In this document: piece by piece, positions 7,850 to 16,964 of the stretch
Layout: each line of letters begins with the position of its first letter
How positions within the stretch are numbered: the first letter of the stretch is position 1
Assembly (NCBI GenBank): GCA_964370045.1
Contig: CAYJGZ010000003.1
Coordinates: 77,769 to 141,768 of the forward strand
From: JAAYCI01 sp964370045
GTDB taxonomy: Bacteria > Bacillota > Clostridia > Oscillospirales > Ruminococcaceae
Length of the DNA: 64,000 nucleotides
Reading direction: 5' to 3'
The notes under the pieces: generated by a model
Told to the model about the DNA's origin: nothing
Seen by the model: only the letters and a program-made list of their open reading frames with translations
Databases searched by the model: none
Translations under genes and position numbers: made by a program

Positions 7850-8668
7850 TCACACCTTCAAGTCTCGCTTTTGGTAGGCTATGCACCCTGCTACCACAAG
7901 CACAACATAAATGCCAAAATAGACCGCAAGGCTTGCGATAAACTCACCGTCCATACTGAGTGAATTTTCCACGCTAAAGGCCTTGAACGGAGAGAGATAG
8001 AACAAAAACTCCGCCTTATCGCCCAAAAGCTCCCCAAGATACCCAAGCATATAGCTTGCTATCACCACAACACTCACCGCCGCACCGCCGCCTATTTTAC
8101 CGCTGAGCGCCGCCATAAACAGCCCCACTGCGCCAAAGAACACCGCCGTAAAGCCCGCTGTTTTCGCAGAGGTGAGAACGCCCGCAAGGCTGAACGTTTC
8201 ACCGCCGTTTATAAGGCCACACACAGCCGCTGAACACACAGCACCCACCAGCACAGCCGCCACCGCAACAAGCGAAGTTATATACTTAGATACGTATATT
8301 TCCTGCCTGCTCACCGCCAAGGAGCTCAAAAACTCTATCGACTTTGTCTTTTCCTCCTTTGTTATTAGCCCCGCCGAAAACGTCGCCGCAAATATGGACA
8401 CCGCCACAAGTATTATGCCGAATATCATCCCATAGTAGGTGGTGTAGTTTGCCATATCAGACAGCGAGTCCATGCCCACCAGCTGTAAAATTTCCGTGGG
8501 CAGGGCATCCATTTTCACCCCAGCTATGTCCTGCACGTACGGAAACAAAATCATGTACAGCGTCATAAGCGCCGTCACCACACAGCACCATCCTATGATG
8601 GCCTTGCGCAGAATGTATATGTTAAACTTGCACAGCCTGACTATATTTTTCGCCTGCATCTCCCTCAC
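7850..8668 (-). CDS. ABC-2 type transporter permease
   Basis: This 272-residue integral membrane protein has about six hydrophobic segments and the family's typical loop, E-K-T-K-S-I-E-F-L-S-S-L, after the second one. It is the membrane part of a two-gene ABC exporter whose ATPase lies immediately upstream. The GTG start at 8668 overlaps the ATPase stop codon (GTGA), which implies translational coupling. GGGAG lies nine bases before it. The substrate is unknown; similar pairs export small peptides, lantibiotics or drugs. Confidence 0.85.
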   Translation of the reverse strand: MREMQAKNIVRLCKFNIYILRKAIIGWCCVVTALMTLYMILFPYVQDIAGVKMDALPTEILQLVGMDSLSDMANYTTYYGMIFGIILVAVSIFAATFSAGLITKEEKTKSIEFLSSLAVSRQEIYVSKYITSLVAVAAVLVGAVCSAAVCGLINGGETFSLAGVLTSAKTAGFTAVFFGAVGLFMAALSGKIGGGAAVSVVVIASYMLGYLGELLGDKAEFLFYLSPFKAFSVENSLSMDGEFIASLAVYFGIYVVLVVAGCIAYQKRDLKV

Positions 8669-9498
8669 AGCAGCTCACTCCCCTCGTAGTAGCCTATGAA
8701 TTCCTCCCCCACCGTCTTTGTCTTTATTTCCAGCCTTTTCAAATCCAAGCTTGCAAGCTTTGCCACAAGAGTGTTTATATCTCCGTCTATTTCAAAGCTC
8801 TCGGTTTCGCCCTCTGCCGTCTCGTAAAAAACCGTCTGGGTGTGCCGATGCTTCACGTCCTTCATATCAAAAAAGTCCACAAGCTCGCCGTCCTTGATAA
8901 TAGCCACCCTATCGCAGTATTTTTCTATTTCATCAAGGTTGTGGCTGGAGAGAAATATTGTCTTGCCGCTTTGCTTTTGCTTTAGTAGCAGGTCAAAAAA
9001 CTTTTTTTGCATCAATGGGTCAAGGCCGCTCGTCGGCTCGTCCAGTATCATAAGCTCCGCCTTTTTCAAAAACCCCTGCACGATGGACACCTTTTTCCTG
9101 TTGCCAAGGCTTAGCTCCGTCACTTTTTTGGAAAGGTCCAGCTCGAAATACTCCGCAAGCTGTTGCATCTCCTCTATGGTGCTGTCCGCAAACTGCATGG
9201 CAAACAAAAGCAAGCGGCGAACGGTGACATCATCATAAAAGCTCGACTCGCTCGGCACATAACTGACACGTTTTTTCATCTCTTTCGAGCTTTGCACACT
9301 ATTCATCCCAAGCACAGTGATGCCACCATGTGTGGGGTGTATAATATCCAAAATACTGCGAATGGTGGTGCTTTTTCCCGCACCGTTCTTGCCCACAAAC
9401 CCCACTATTTCCCCTTTTTGCACGGATAGGTTTAGAGCGTTCACCGCCGTAAAGTTGCCGTATTTTTTAGAAAAATTTTTAAGCTCAATAGCAGACAT
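8665..9498 (-). CDS. ABC transporter ATP-binding protein
   Basis: This 277-residue ATPase has Walker A (GKNGAGKST), a degenerate signature motif (LSLGNRKK) and Walker B with D-loop (LMILDEPTSGLDP), plus the switch His in SSHNLDE. It powers the adjacent ABC-2 permease. A longer frame reaches 9528, but the ATG at 9498 is better: GGGGGAA lies seven bases upstream, and the protein then begins MSAIELKNFSKKYG, as family members do. Confidence 0.9.
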   Translation of the reverse strand: MSAIELKNFSKKYGNFTAVNALNLSVQKGEIVGFVGKNGAGKSTTIRSILDIIHPTHGGITVLGMNSVQSSKEMKKRVSYVPSESSFYDDVTVRRLLLFAMQFADSTIEEMQQLAEYFELDLSKKVTELSLGNRKKVSIVQGFLKKAELMILDEPTSGLDPLMQKKFFDLLLKQKQSGKTIFLSSHNLDEIEKYCDRVAIIKDGELVDFFDMKDVKHRHTQTVFYETAEGETESFEIDGDINTLVAKLASLDLKRLEIKTKTVGEEFIGYYEGSELL

Positions 9499-9543
9499 CG
9501 CAGTTTCCCCCAAAGCGCATTTTCCCATACACCATTATACACA

Positions 9544-9587
9544 AACACCGCACTATATTAGGTATTCCCAATGTGCGGTGTTTTCTT
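9544..9587. terminator. Hairpin after the cytidylate-kinase-like gene
   Basis: Ten-bp arms AACACCGCAC/GTGCGGTGTT enclose a 19-nt loop. The T-tail is better on the plus strand (TTTTCTTG) than on the minus strand, where it would end the 9597-10193 gene. Probably a moderate terminator. Confidence 0.5.
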
Positions 9588-9596
9588 GTGAATTTT

Positions 9597-10193
9597 TCAG
9601 TCGCTTGCGGCAGTTGTAATGATTTCTACTGCCGTTTTAATATCAATAGCAGAGGTGTCGATAAAGAGATTGTAGTTTTCAAGCTCTCCCCATTTTTGCC
9701 CCGTGCAAAAATAATAGTACTTTGCACGCTCCTTGTCTATACGGCTAATTTGCTTTACTATTTCCTTTTCATTTAGCCCATCATCGTCTTTTTTGTTTTT
9801 ACAGCGCTCTATTTTGCAGGCCATATCGGAAGCATAGATAAATACTTTAAGCGGATTTTGCTCACGCAAAATATAGTCAGCACACCTACCCACTATGACA
9901 CACTCGCCCTTTTGGGCAAGCTTTGTTATTATTTCAAACTGCGCCTTTTGTATCTCTTCCACAGGCGAGTCCTTATACCCGTAAAACGTAGCGCCATAGG
10001 TATACGGGTATACTCTTGTCACTGACTTTTCGCTGTACTTTTCAATATACTCCTGCGCAAATCCCGTCTGCTTTGCAATCTCGCCCACTATTTCCTTGTC
10101 GTAATACGCGTACTGCAACGCATCTGCCAGCCTTTTTCCCACCTGGCGGCCGCCGCTTGAAAATTGCCTGCTTACAGTAATGATTGTTTTCAC
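9597..10193 (-). CDS. Cytidylate-kinase-like family protein
   Basis: This 198-residue protein begins with M-K-T-I-I-T-V-S-R-Q-F-S-S-G-G, the modified P-loop of the cytidylate-kinase-2 family. Y-Y-D-K-E-I follows, and later come VIVGRCADYIL and a lid region rich in Arg/Lys. These P-loop proteins are common in Clostridia; their nucleotide or other substrate is generally unproven. It starts with GTG, with GGGGAG 11 bases upstream, 28 bases after the MATE gene, so the two are probably co-transcribed. Confidence 0.8.
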   Translation of the reverse strand: MKTIITVSRQFSSGGRQVGKRLADALQYAYYDKEIVGEIAKQTGFAQEYIEKYSEKSVTRVYPYTYGATFYGYKDSPVEEIQKAQFEIITKLAQKGECVIVGRCADYILREQNPLKVFIYASDMACKIERCKNKKDDDGLNEKEIVKQISRIDKERAKYYYFCTGQKWGELENYNLFIDTSAIDIKTAVEIITTAASD

Positions 10194-10221
10194 CGCTCGT
10201 CACGCTCCCCTCAGTTTGAGT

Positions 10222-11616
10222 TTAGCCTTCTTCTAAATCTATTTTATGCTTTTCTCCGGCATTTTTCAATTCTTTCATAATTTTTTTTGCCACAATTACC
10301 ACAACAACAACCGACAACACATCCGCAATGGGCGCCGAAAACAAAATCCCCTCAACGCCAAAAAACTCAGGCAGTACAATTATGAGCGGCAACAGCAGGA
10401 TAAAATCTCTAAGCAGTGATAAAACCAGCGCCATAAGCGGCTTTCCCAGTGCCTGCAAAAATATGCTCATCGTCTTGTGTATGCTTGTAAGAATAATAGT
10501 GGACAGAAAAATCCTAAAGGACAAGACTGCAAACTCATTATAAAGCTCATTCTCGTTGCCGAACACAGAGATTATCTGCATGGGAAAAAACTCAAATGCT
10601 AAAAGCGCAAATAAGCCCATTATCGCCACAACAACAATCATCTTTCGCAAAATTTCCCGTATTCTGTCAAAATTTCCCGCTCCGTAGTTGTAGCCCACCA
10701 GCGGCTGGCAACCCACCGCAACACCCACCACAAGCGAGTTTACAATTTGGAATACTTTCATCACTATTCCCAGCACAGTAAGGGGTATGTCGGCGCCGTA
10801 TTTCGACGCTTCACCGTATTTCACAAGCGCATTATTTATCACCGCCATAACCACCACAACAGACAGCTGTGTCAAAAGACTGCTGATGCCAAGTGGCACC
10901 GTTTTTTTCAGAATGCTGATGCTTGGCACAAAGCTGTGCTTTTTCAGCCTAAATGTCTTTGCCCTTCGCAAATAAAAAAGACACATCCCTACCGTTGCTA
11001 TCTGCCCCGTTATGGTGGCCAGCGCCGCCCCCATCATGCCCCAGCCCAGCACAAATATCGCAATGGGGTCGAGTATAACATTTATCACACAGCCCACAAT
11101 CATTGCCAGCATCGCAAATTGCGGGCTTCCGTCCGCCCTTATTATCGAATTTAGCGCAATGCCCAGCGTAAAAAACGGAAAGCCTATTAGTATATAGCTG
11201 AAATACTCCACAGCATACGGCAGTATTGCGGGTGTTGCCCCAAATAGTGACAGCAGGCTTCCCATGTTTAGGTAAAACACCACCGCCAAAAATGTCCCCG
11301 TAAACAGCGATGTCACTATCACGTTTCCAACATTTTTGTGCGAGCTTTCGGTATCCCCTCTACCCGAAGATATGCTAAGGTATGCCGCTCCTCCATCGCC
11401 AAACATTATTGCGCATCCAAACACCACCACTACCAGCGGAAACACCACATTGGTTGCGCCGTTGCCCAAAAAGCCAACGCCCTGCCCTATGAAAATTTGG
11501 TCAACTATATTGTAAAGGGATGAAACCACAAAGGAAAGTATGCAGGGCAGGCTGAATTTCACCATCAGCTTGCCTATTTTTTCCTCCGCCAAATATCTAT
11601 TTGCTCTTTCGTTCAT
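10222..11616 (-). CDS. MATE family efflux transporter
   Basis: This 464-residue protein has about twelve membrane segments and family motifs such as P-C-I-L-S-F-V-V-S-S-L-Y-N-I-V-D-Q in helix 1 and G-V-A-V-G-C-Q-P-L-V-G-Y-N-Y-G-A in helix 7. It would export cationic drugs or metabolites using Na+ or H+. A longer frame starts at 11628, but the ATG at 11616 has AGGAGGA close upstream and gives the typical M-N-E-R-A-N-R-Y-L start. The cytidylate-kinase-like gene follows it. Confidence 0.92.
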   Translation of the reverse strand: MNERANRYLAEEKIGKLMVKFSLPCILSFVVSSLYNIVDQIFIGQGVGFLGNGATNVVFPLVVVVFGCAIMFGDGGAAYLSISSGRGDTESSHKNVGNVIVTSLFTGTFLAVVFYLNMGSLLSLFGATPAILPYAVEYFSYILIGFPFFTLGIALNSIIRADGSPQFAMLAMIVGCVINVILDPIAIFVLGWGMMGAALATITGQIATVGMCLFYLRRAKTFRLKKHSFVPSISILKKTVPLGISSLLTQLSVVVVMAVINNALVKYGEASKYGADIPLTVLGIVMKVFQIVNSLVVGVAVGCQPLVGYNYGAGNFDRIREILRKMIVVVAIMGLFALLAFEFFPMQIISVFGNENELYNEFAVLSFRIFLSTIILTSIHKTMSIFLQALGKPLMALVLSLLRDFILLLPLIIVLPEFFGVEGILFSAPIADVLSVVVVVIVAKKIMKELKNAGEKHKIDLEEG

Positions 11617-11649
11617 ATATTCCTCCAAATGTTCGAGCTTTAGTTTCAG

Positions 11650-11685
11650 CCAAAAAAATACACCGAACCCTCAAAAGGTTCGGTG
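11650..11685 (-). terminator. Terminator after tRNA-Pro
   Basis: Nine-bp arms CACCGAACC/GGTTCGGTG are followed on the minus strand by TATTTTTTTGG, six bases after the tRNA CCA end. Confidence 0.85.
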
Positions 11686-11691
11686 CTACGA

Positions 11692-11767
<76 letters not shown>

Positions 11768-11862
11768 ATATTTACCGCTTTGCTATTGTAACAAATTTGT
11801 GTGCGCTTGTCAAACATAAATTTCAACTTTTTTCGTTTTTTCCACAAAACACCCACCCACTG

Positions 11863-12822
11863 CTATTTTTTGCGCTCATCTCTGCGCACCCATCTTCGCA
11901 AAACACTCGCCACAACAGAAAGAATAGGAAGCTCAATCAACGGGCCGATTACAAGGGACAAAGACACAAGCGGCCGGCCCTGAAACGCCACTACCGCAAT
12001 GGCAAGTGCTAAGGGAGAGTTGCGAGCCATTGTGGTGAAATTTAGCGCAACTATATCTTTTTTCTTGAATTTCAAAAGCTTTCCCACCACTTGAGCTATT
12101 ACAAATAGCACCGCAAAAAATATGAGTAGTGGAATAAACATTTTAAGCAGTAAGCTTGGGTTTTCAAATAGGCTCTTTCCCTCCGAAGCAAACATAACAA
12201 CCACCGCCATGCACAAAAAAATTAGCTGCATGTTGTCGCTCTGCCTTTCTATAAATTCCTTCACAGGCTGTTTGTTCTTTGTCACTTGTTTTGTAATCAT
12301 CGCCAGTGCAAACGGAATCAACAGCACCATTCCTATGCTTTGCAAAATGTTAAATACATTTATTTGCACCTCACTGGACAAAAACATCAGCAGGTACACC
12401 GGCATCAGCACTATTTGCAGAATTAAATTTATGGGCAATATGGACATGTTTAACTCCACATTTCCCCTGCCAAGGCCTGTAAAAACAAGATACCAGTCGG
12501 TACACGGCGTGACAAGGAGCATCAAAAGCCCGATGCGAATATCTATAGATTCCGCAAAAAACACCGCACCGAGAGCATATGCAATAAATGGTGTGATTAC
12601 AAAGTTAATTACAATACTTGCCAGTGTGTACCGCACATTTTTAAGCGCATTTCCGAGCTTTTTCAAATCCACCGTAAGAAACAGAATATACAAAAGGAGC
12701 ATTAAAAACACTTCAATAAAGCCGGAGGAAATACTCCCGAGCGCCGTAAACTGCCCAAGCAATAAGCCTATTAGCGCAGCGCCTATAATGATAATCGGTT
12801 GCAACTTTCCCACTAAGTTCAC
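11863..12822 (-). CDS. Arsenite efflux-type (ACR3/BASS) permease
   Basis: This 319-residue protein has about ten membrane segments. It carries the motif T-P-C-T-D-W-Y-L-V-F-T-G-L, whose cysteine matches the conserved Cys of ACR3-type arsenite carriers, and the later motif N-F-T-T-M-A-R-N-S-P-L-A. Both place it in the bile acid:Na+ symporter superfamily, nearest to proteins annotated as arsenic resistance protein. No arsR or arsC is adjacent, so arsenite as substrate is uncertain. It stands between tRNA-Pro and ilvA. Confidence 0.8.
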   Translation of the reverse strand: MNLVGKLQPIIIIGAALIGLLLGQFTALGSISSGFIEVFLMLLLYILFLTVDLKKLGNALKNVRYTLASIVINFVITPFIAYALGAVFFAESIDIRIGLLMLLVTPCTDWYLVFTGLGRGNVELNMSILPINLILQIVLMPVYLLMFLSSEVQINVFNILQSIGMVLLIPFALAMITKQVTKNKQPVKEFIERQSDNMQLIFLCMAVVVMFASEGKSLFENPSLLLKMFIPLLIFFAVLFVIAQVVGKLLKFKKKDIVALNFTTMARNSPLALAIAVVAFQGRPLVSLSLVIGPLIELPILSVVASVLRRWVRRDERKK

Positions 12823-12897
12823 AAGTATTTCCTCATCTTTATTTTTGTTTCACCGTAAAGCACGCATTTGCTTACATGTGCGCCGCCATTTAGCCCT

Positions 12898-14106
12898 CTA
12901 TTTAGAAACACTCACGATGTTGAAGCCGTTTTCCTTTAATGCCTTTTCTATTTCACACAGGTGCTCGTGGTTTCTCGTCTCAAGGCTTATCTTCAAAAAG
13001 CAACTATTTATCGCAAGGTTTTTGTCCGAGTAATCATACTCTACCTTTACCACATTTGCCCCAAGTTTCGCAATAATACTCGATACACTCTCCAGCTGGC
13101 CGGGCTTATCTATAAGGCTCATTGTGAGGTTTACGTTTCTTCCGCTTGTTATGAGGCCACGTGTAATCACCCTCGAGAGGATGTTTACATCAATATTGCC
13201 GCCCGACAGCACACACACCGTCTTTTTGCCCTCAAGCTGGAGCTTATTGTACATCGCCGCCGCAACGCTCACAGCGCCCGCACCCTCCGTAACAAGCTTT
13301 TGCCGCTCCATCAGTGTCAAAATAGAGCTTGCCACCTCATCCTCGCTCACGTCCACCAGACAGTCCACATAGCGGCGCACAAGCTCAAATGTCAAGTCAC
13401 CGGGACGCTTCACCGCAATGCCATCCGCAAAGGTGCTCACCGCATCAAGCGTGACATTTTTACCCTTTTGCACGCTTTTCAGCATGGAGGCCGCCCCTGC
13501 CGCCTGCACACCGTATACCTTACATTCAGGGCGCAAACTTTTTATCGCAAACGCAATGCCCGAAATAAGCCCGCCGCCGCCCACGGGCACTATCACAGCC
13601 TCCACATCGGGCATCTGGCTGAGTATTTCAAGGCCTATGGTTCCCTGCCCCGCAATGACATCCTCATCATCAAACGGGTGCACAAAGCTCATGCCCCGCT
13701 CTTCCTTCAGCTGCAAGGCCCTTTCGTAGGCATCGTCATATGTGCCCGGCACAAGCTCCGCCACAGCGCCGTAGCTTTTTGTCGCCTCTACTTTTGCAAT
13801 AGGCGCAGAGTCGGGCATACAAATAAGCGCCGGAATACCCATCTTTTCAGCGGCCAGCGCCACACCCTGCGCATGATTTCCCGCAGAGGACGCAATAACC
13901 CCCTTAGCACGCTCCTCCTGCGAAAGCCTGCTTATCTTATAGTAAGCACCTCTCAGCTTAAAGCTTCCCGTCACCTGCAAATTTTCGGTTTTAAGCCAAA
14001 TATTCTTGTCTGCGCACAAATCAGGTGCGGCAATTAGGTCCGTCTCACGCCGTACATCCTTCAGTACGTATGCCGCATGGTAAACCTTATCCAGTGTCAA
14101 AGCCAT
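12898..14106 (-). CDS. ilvA: Threonine ammonia-lyase with ACT domain
   Basis: This 402-residue PLP enzyme converts threonine to 2-oxobutanoate and ammonia. The PLP lysine is K50 in TGSFKLRGA, the phosphate-binding loop is VGGGGLISG, and SAGNHAQG is present. A single ACT domain (about residues 325-402) follows, as in the short clostridial enzymes rather than the long two-ACT E. coli IlvA. The ATG at 14106 has GGAGG nine bases upstream and is preferred over 14133. The upstream T-box with an isoleucine-like specifier points to a role in isoleucine biosynthesis. Confidence 0.93.
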   Translation of the reverse strand: MALTLDKVYHAAYVLKDVRRETDLIAAPDLCADKNIWLKTENLQVTGSFKLRGAYYKISRLSQEERAKGVIASSAGNHAQGVALAAEKMGIPALICMPDSAPIAKVEATKSYGAVAELVPGTYDDAYERALQLKEERGMSFVHPFDDEDVIAGQGTIGLEILSQMPDVEAVIVPVGGGGLISGIAFAIKSLRPECKVYGVQAAGAASMLKSVQKGKNVTLDAVSTFADGIAVKRPGDLTFELVRRYVDCLVDVSEDEVASSILTLMERQKLVTEGAGAVSVAAAMYNKLQLEGKKTVCVLSGGNIDVNILSRVITRGLITSGRNVNLTMSLIDKPGQLESVSSIIAKLGANVVKVEYDYSDKNLAINSCFLKISLETRNHEHLCEIEKALKENGFNIVSVSK

Positions 14107-14154
14107 TTGTATACCTCCAAAGTAAAAAGCCACGTGTATTGGAATGCGTTATTT

Positions 14155-14455
14155 GCAAAAAAATAAAAGCCCCGTCTCCAAAAGAGACGAGGACTGTAAA
14201 CCCCGCGGTACCACTCAATTTGTCGCCCAAAGCGACCACTCAAAGCGCATCAAACAACACGCTCGCCCTATAACGGTGGCTTCCGTCCCGGCCTACTCGG
14301 TGCGCACAGGCAACCTTTGGGCGGGCAACTCCAAGGTGATTAAGCAAAAGCATCCTTTGCCGTTTTGCACCACCCAACGGCTCTCTGTGAAAGGATTGTA
14401 CCCCTGCTCGTCCTTTTCGCAGTCTTTACGTTTCTATGTATGGTTAGAATATCAC
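14155..14455 (-). promoter_or_regulatory. T-box leader, isoleucine-type specifier
   Basis: On the minus strand, the distal Stem I motif AGAGAGCC...GGTGGTGCAAAACGGC is followed by the specifier region, in which codon ATC (14338-14340) precedes ACC. After it come the T-box core GAGTGGTACCGCGG (14202-14215) and a terminator hairpin (CCTCGTCTC/GGAGACGGGG) with the tail TTTTATTTTTTT. Uncharged tRNA-Ile would favour the antiterminator and switch on ilvA. ACC (Thr) is an alternative reading of the specifier, but codon-then-A fits known T-boxes better. Confidence 0.88.
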
Positions 14456-14486
14456 AGCTTTTGATGCTTGTCAAGTTTTTGCGCAT

Positions 14487-14640
14487 AGTGGGTGTGGGCA
14501 AAAGCGGTGATTTAGAATATGTTAAGTGCGAGAAGAAGGCGCTATATCCTCCCCGCCTACGGCGGGGAGGATATAGCAAAAAACTTAATCACCTCTATAT
14601 GGCCACTCCCCACATAGTGGAGTGTGGGTAACCGCATAGT
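14487..14640. repeat. Dispersed hairpin repeat, copy 2
   Basis: The core is a perfect 17-bp stem with a 3-nt loop (14541-14577, starting GCTATATCCTCCCC). Around it lie GGTGATTTAGAATATG on the left and AATCACC on the right. GCGAGAAGAAGGCGCTATAT matches copy 1 (7558-7577) with one change. It lies between the T-box start and the corrinoid protein terminator and encodes nothing. Confidence 0.7.
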
Positions 14641-14657
14641 GTCTACCAAAACACCAC

Positions 14658-14690
14658 AAAAAAAGCCACGCCGAGTGTGTCGGCGCAGCT
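14658..14690 (-). terminator. Terminator of the corrinoid protein gene
   Basis: On the minus strand CGCCGA-CACAC-TCGGCG is followed by TGGC and seven Ts, 30 bases after the stop codon. Confidence 0.8.
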
Positions 14691-14719
14691 CTTCTAAGTT
14701 TTAGACAGTGTCTACACAA

Positions 14720-15352
14720 TTATGCAGTGCAAAGCTTCACAGCAACCTCGGCTGCACTACCGGCATCGGGAGTGTAAGCATCCGCACCGATTTTGTCCGA
14801 GAACTCCTGTGTGATAGGTGCGCCACCCACCATGATTTTCACGCTGTCACGCAGGCCTGCAGCCTTAACAGCCTCGATAACGTCGCCCTGAGCTGCCATT
14901 GTTGTGGTGAGCAGAGCGGACAGAGCCAGCACCTGGGGCTTGTGCTCTTTGATAGCCTCAACGAACTTCTCGTCGGGTACGTCGATGCCAAGGTCGATAA
15001 CGGTAAGGCCAAAGCCCTCCATCATCATGCGCACGATGTTCTTGCCGATGTCGTGCAAGTCGCCCTTAACAGTGCCAAGAACCACAACGCCCTTTGCCTC
15101 AACGCCTGCCTCTACGAGGAAAGGCTTCAGCAGTGCTGCGCCCTCGTTCATGGCCATTGCACACACCAGCACTTCGGGCATGTAGATTTCGTCGTTCTTA
15201 AAGAGAACGCCGATGATATTCATGCCTGCCAGCAGGCCGTTCTCCAAAATATCCTGCGCAGTTTTGCCTTCGTCCAGTGCTTTTTGCACCAGTTCAACGG
15301 TCAATTCGGGTTCGCCATCCTGCAGAGCTTGAGAAATATCATCTAAAATCAT
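14720..15352 (-). CDS. Corrinoid protein of a methyltransferase system
   Basis: This 210-residue protein has the N-terminal cap domain (about 1-85) and the B12-binding domain with the base-off motif D-x-H-x-x-G (GDLHDIGKN, His100). It has the size and layout of MtbC/MttC/MtmC corrinoid proteins, which carry a methyl group from a methylated amine or other donor to a second methyltransferase. No methyltransferase or reductive activase gene lies nearby, so its partners must be elsewhere. GGAGGATGCGACA precedes the ATG. A promoter is visible at 15442-15471. Confidence 0.88.
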   Translation of the reverse strand: MILDDISQALQDGEPELTVELVQKALDEGKTAQDILENGLLAGMNIIGVLFKNDEIYMPEVLVCAMAMNEGAALLKPFLVEAGVEAKGVVVLGTVKGDLHDIGKNIVRMMMEGFGLTVIDLGIDVPDEKFVEAIKEHKPQVLALSALLTTTMAAQGDVIEAVKAAGLRDSVKIMVGGAPITQEFSDKIGADAYTPDAGSAAEVAVKLCTA

Positions 15353-15441
15353 TGTCGCATCCTCCTAAAAAATATCACATTTGTTTGTTGATGTACGAGT
15401 TGTTTCAGCTAATGTAAACCATAAGTACTACATTGATATAA

Positions 15442-15471
15442 ATTATAGCTCACGTGCACAGTACTTGACAA
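15442..15471 (-). promoter_or_regulatory. Putative promoter of the corrinoid protein gene
   Basis: On the minus strand TTGTCA (15466-15471) and TATAAT (15442-15447) are 18 bases apart. Initiation near 15435 gives a leader of about 80 nt. Confidence 0.6.
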
Positions 15472-15842
15472 TATTTTTTTGTAGTGTGTCCTGCAAATCT
15501 TTGTGAATGTCCGTTTTGTGCTATTGAACTAATGGGATATTTTGCGTATTTACGCATTATTTTTTCAAAACTGCTTACATTTAGCAATTTTACACCTCAT
15601 ATAGCTGAAGGCTCAAAAAAATGGTATCCATTAAAGGAATATACCTTACTTCAAAACATCCTTCACTTCATGTTTAATTAAATTCTATCCACAAAAAAAC
15701 ACTTCCTTTGGAGAGTTTTGGTGTGGCAACTTAAACTGTACTCCTTATTTTAGTGCTTTTTCTCTTTTTGTTTTTATGCCTCATTGTCCAATATGTATTG
15801 TAACCTTACACAAACACGTTGTGCCCATAGATTTTGCATTTA
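15472..15842. other. AT-rich gap between corrinoid and polysaccharide genes
   Basis: No gene is recognised here. A 65-codon plus-strand frame at 15484 has no ribosome-binding site and no known similarity. The stretch sharply separates the housekeeping block from the polysaccharide locus. Confidence 0.4.
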
Positions 15843-15871
15843 TTGACAATTCACATATTCACGTGTATAAT
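15843..15871 (+). promoter_or_regulatory. Consensus promoter of the rightward polysaccharide operon
   Basis: TTGACA (15843-15848) and TATAAT (15866-15871) are separated by exactly 17 bases. Predicted initiation near 15878 leaves a leader of about 95 nt before the methyltransferase gene. No other strong promoter was seen within the following ten kilobases on this strand. Confidence 0.8.
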
Positions 15872-15972
15872 TTACTCTGAATTTTCGCATCAACTGTGCC
15901 CTGTCCATTTTGCAAATCACAACGTTATTGCGACTATTTTAATGCGGTTCGCTTCACAAAAGGGGTGTCAAG

Positions 15973-16893
15973 ATGCGCGAAAAAATAGGCGGTGTACTAC
16001 TGGACTACAGCCTTTATCCGGGAGAGGATTTCTACTCAGACGGTAGTGTTGAGGACACACTGCTTGAGATAGTCCAAACGCACGCGGAAGAACAATACGA
16101 CAAAGTGATTTTAGAGAAGAACGATTGGGCAATTTTATACCATTTATCGTCCGCTCGGAGCAATATAGTACACTCCCTGCCGATTTCTAAGCAGGACAGT
16201 GTTTTAGAGATAGGCTCGGGGTGCGGCGCTGTCACGGGTGCGCTGTCGGACATGTGCGGGCACGTCACCTGCGTGGAGCTCTCCAAAAAGCGTAGCCTAA
16301 TCAATGCCACTCGCAACAGCCACAGGGGCAACATCGACATCATGGTAGGAAACTTTCAGGATGTACAAAAGGCACTGCCAAAACGCTATGACTGTGTTAC
16401 TCTTATAGGGGTTTTGGAGTATGCGGAAAGTTATATAAAGGATACAGACAATGCTTTCAAAAGCCTTTTAAGCGCCGCGCACGAGCTTGTTTGCGATGGT
16501 GGAATGCTAATTGTCGCCATTGAAAATAGGTTTGGCCTAAAATATTGGGCAGGGTGCATAGAGGACCACACTGGTGCTTATTTCGAGGGATTGGAAGGGT
16601 ACACCAAAAGCGCCGGCGTGAAAACATTTTCAAAGCCACAACTGCTACAATTGTGCGAAGAAAGCGGATTTTCCTCCTGCGAATGCTACTACCCCTACCC
16701 CGACTACAAGTTCCCCACAAAAATATACTCGGATGAGCACCTGCCCAAACCGGGGGAGCTCAAGGATAATATGCGCAATTTCGACAACGAAAGAGTTGTT
16801 CTGTTTGACGAAAGCCTCGTGTTCGACGGGTTGATTGAGTCGGGAATGTTTCCGTTTTTCTCAAACTCATATTTGCTTGTATTGAGAGCATAA
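15973..16893 (+). CDS. Class I SAM-dependent methyltransferase of the polysaccharide locus
   Basis: This 306-residue protein has the Rossmann motif V-L-E-I-G-S-G-C-G-A-V-T-G (about residues 78-90), an acidic loop V-E-L-S, and the later segment YYPYPDYKFPTKIYSDEHLP seen in methyltransferases encoded beside glycan kinases. Such domains methylate a sugar or terminal phosphate of a growing surface glycan. The next gene encodes a kinase-like domain with a coiled coil, so the pair resembles the domain order of WbdD split into two proteins. AGGGG lies seven bases before the ATG. It is the first gene of the operon. Confidence 0.8.
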   Translation: MREKIGGVLLDYSLYPGEDFYSDGSVEDTLLEIVQTHAEEQYDKVILEKNDWAILYHLSSARSNIVHSLPISKQDSVLEIGSGCGAVTGALSDMCGHVTCVELSKKRSLINATRNSHRGNIDIMVGNFQDVQKALPKRYDCVTLIGVLEYAESYIKDTDNAFKSLLSAAHELVCDGGMLIVAIENRFGLKYWAGCIEDHTGAYFEGLEGYTKSAGVKTFSKPQLLQLCEESGFSSCECYYPYPDYKFPTKIYSDEHLPKPGELKDNMRNFDNERVVLFDESLVFDGLIESGMFPFFSNSYLLVLRA

Positions 16894-16964
16894 GCTGCCC
16901 ACTTTCGAGCACCTTACATCATCTTATACAGTTGCCTTTTGCACTGTGACAAAGAGGGATTTTT

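Noticed and set aside
12961..14037. 358-codon plus-strand frame antisense to ilvA
   Set aside because: It mirrors the codon pattern of ilvA, is rich in His, Arg and Cys as shadow frames are, and has no start signal.
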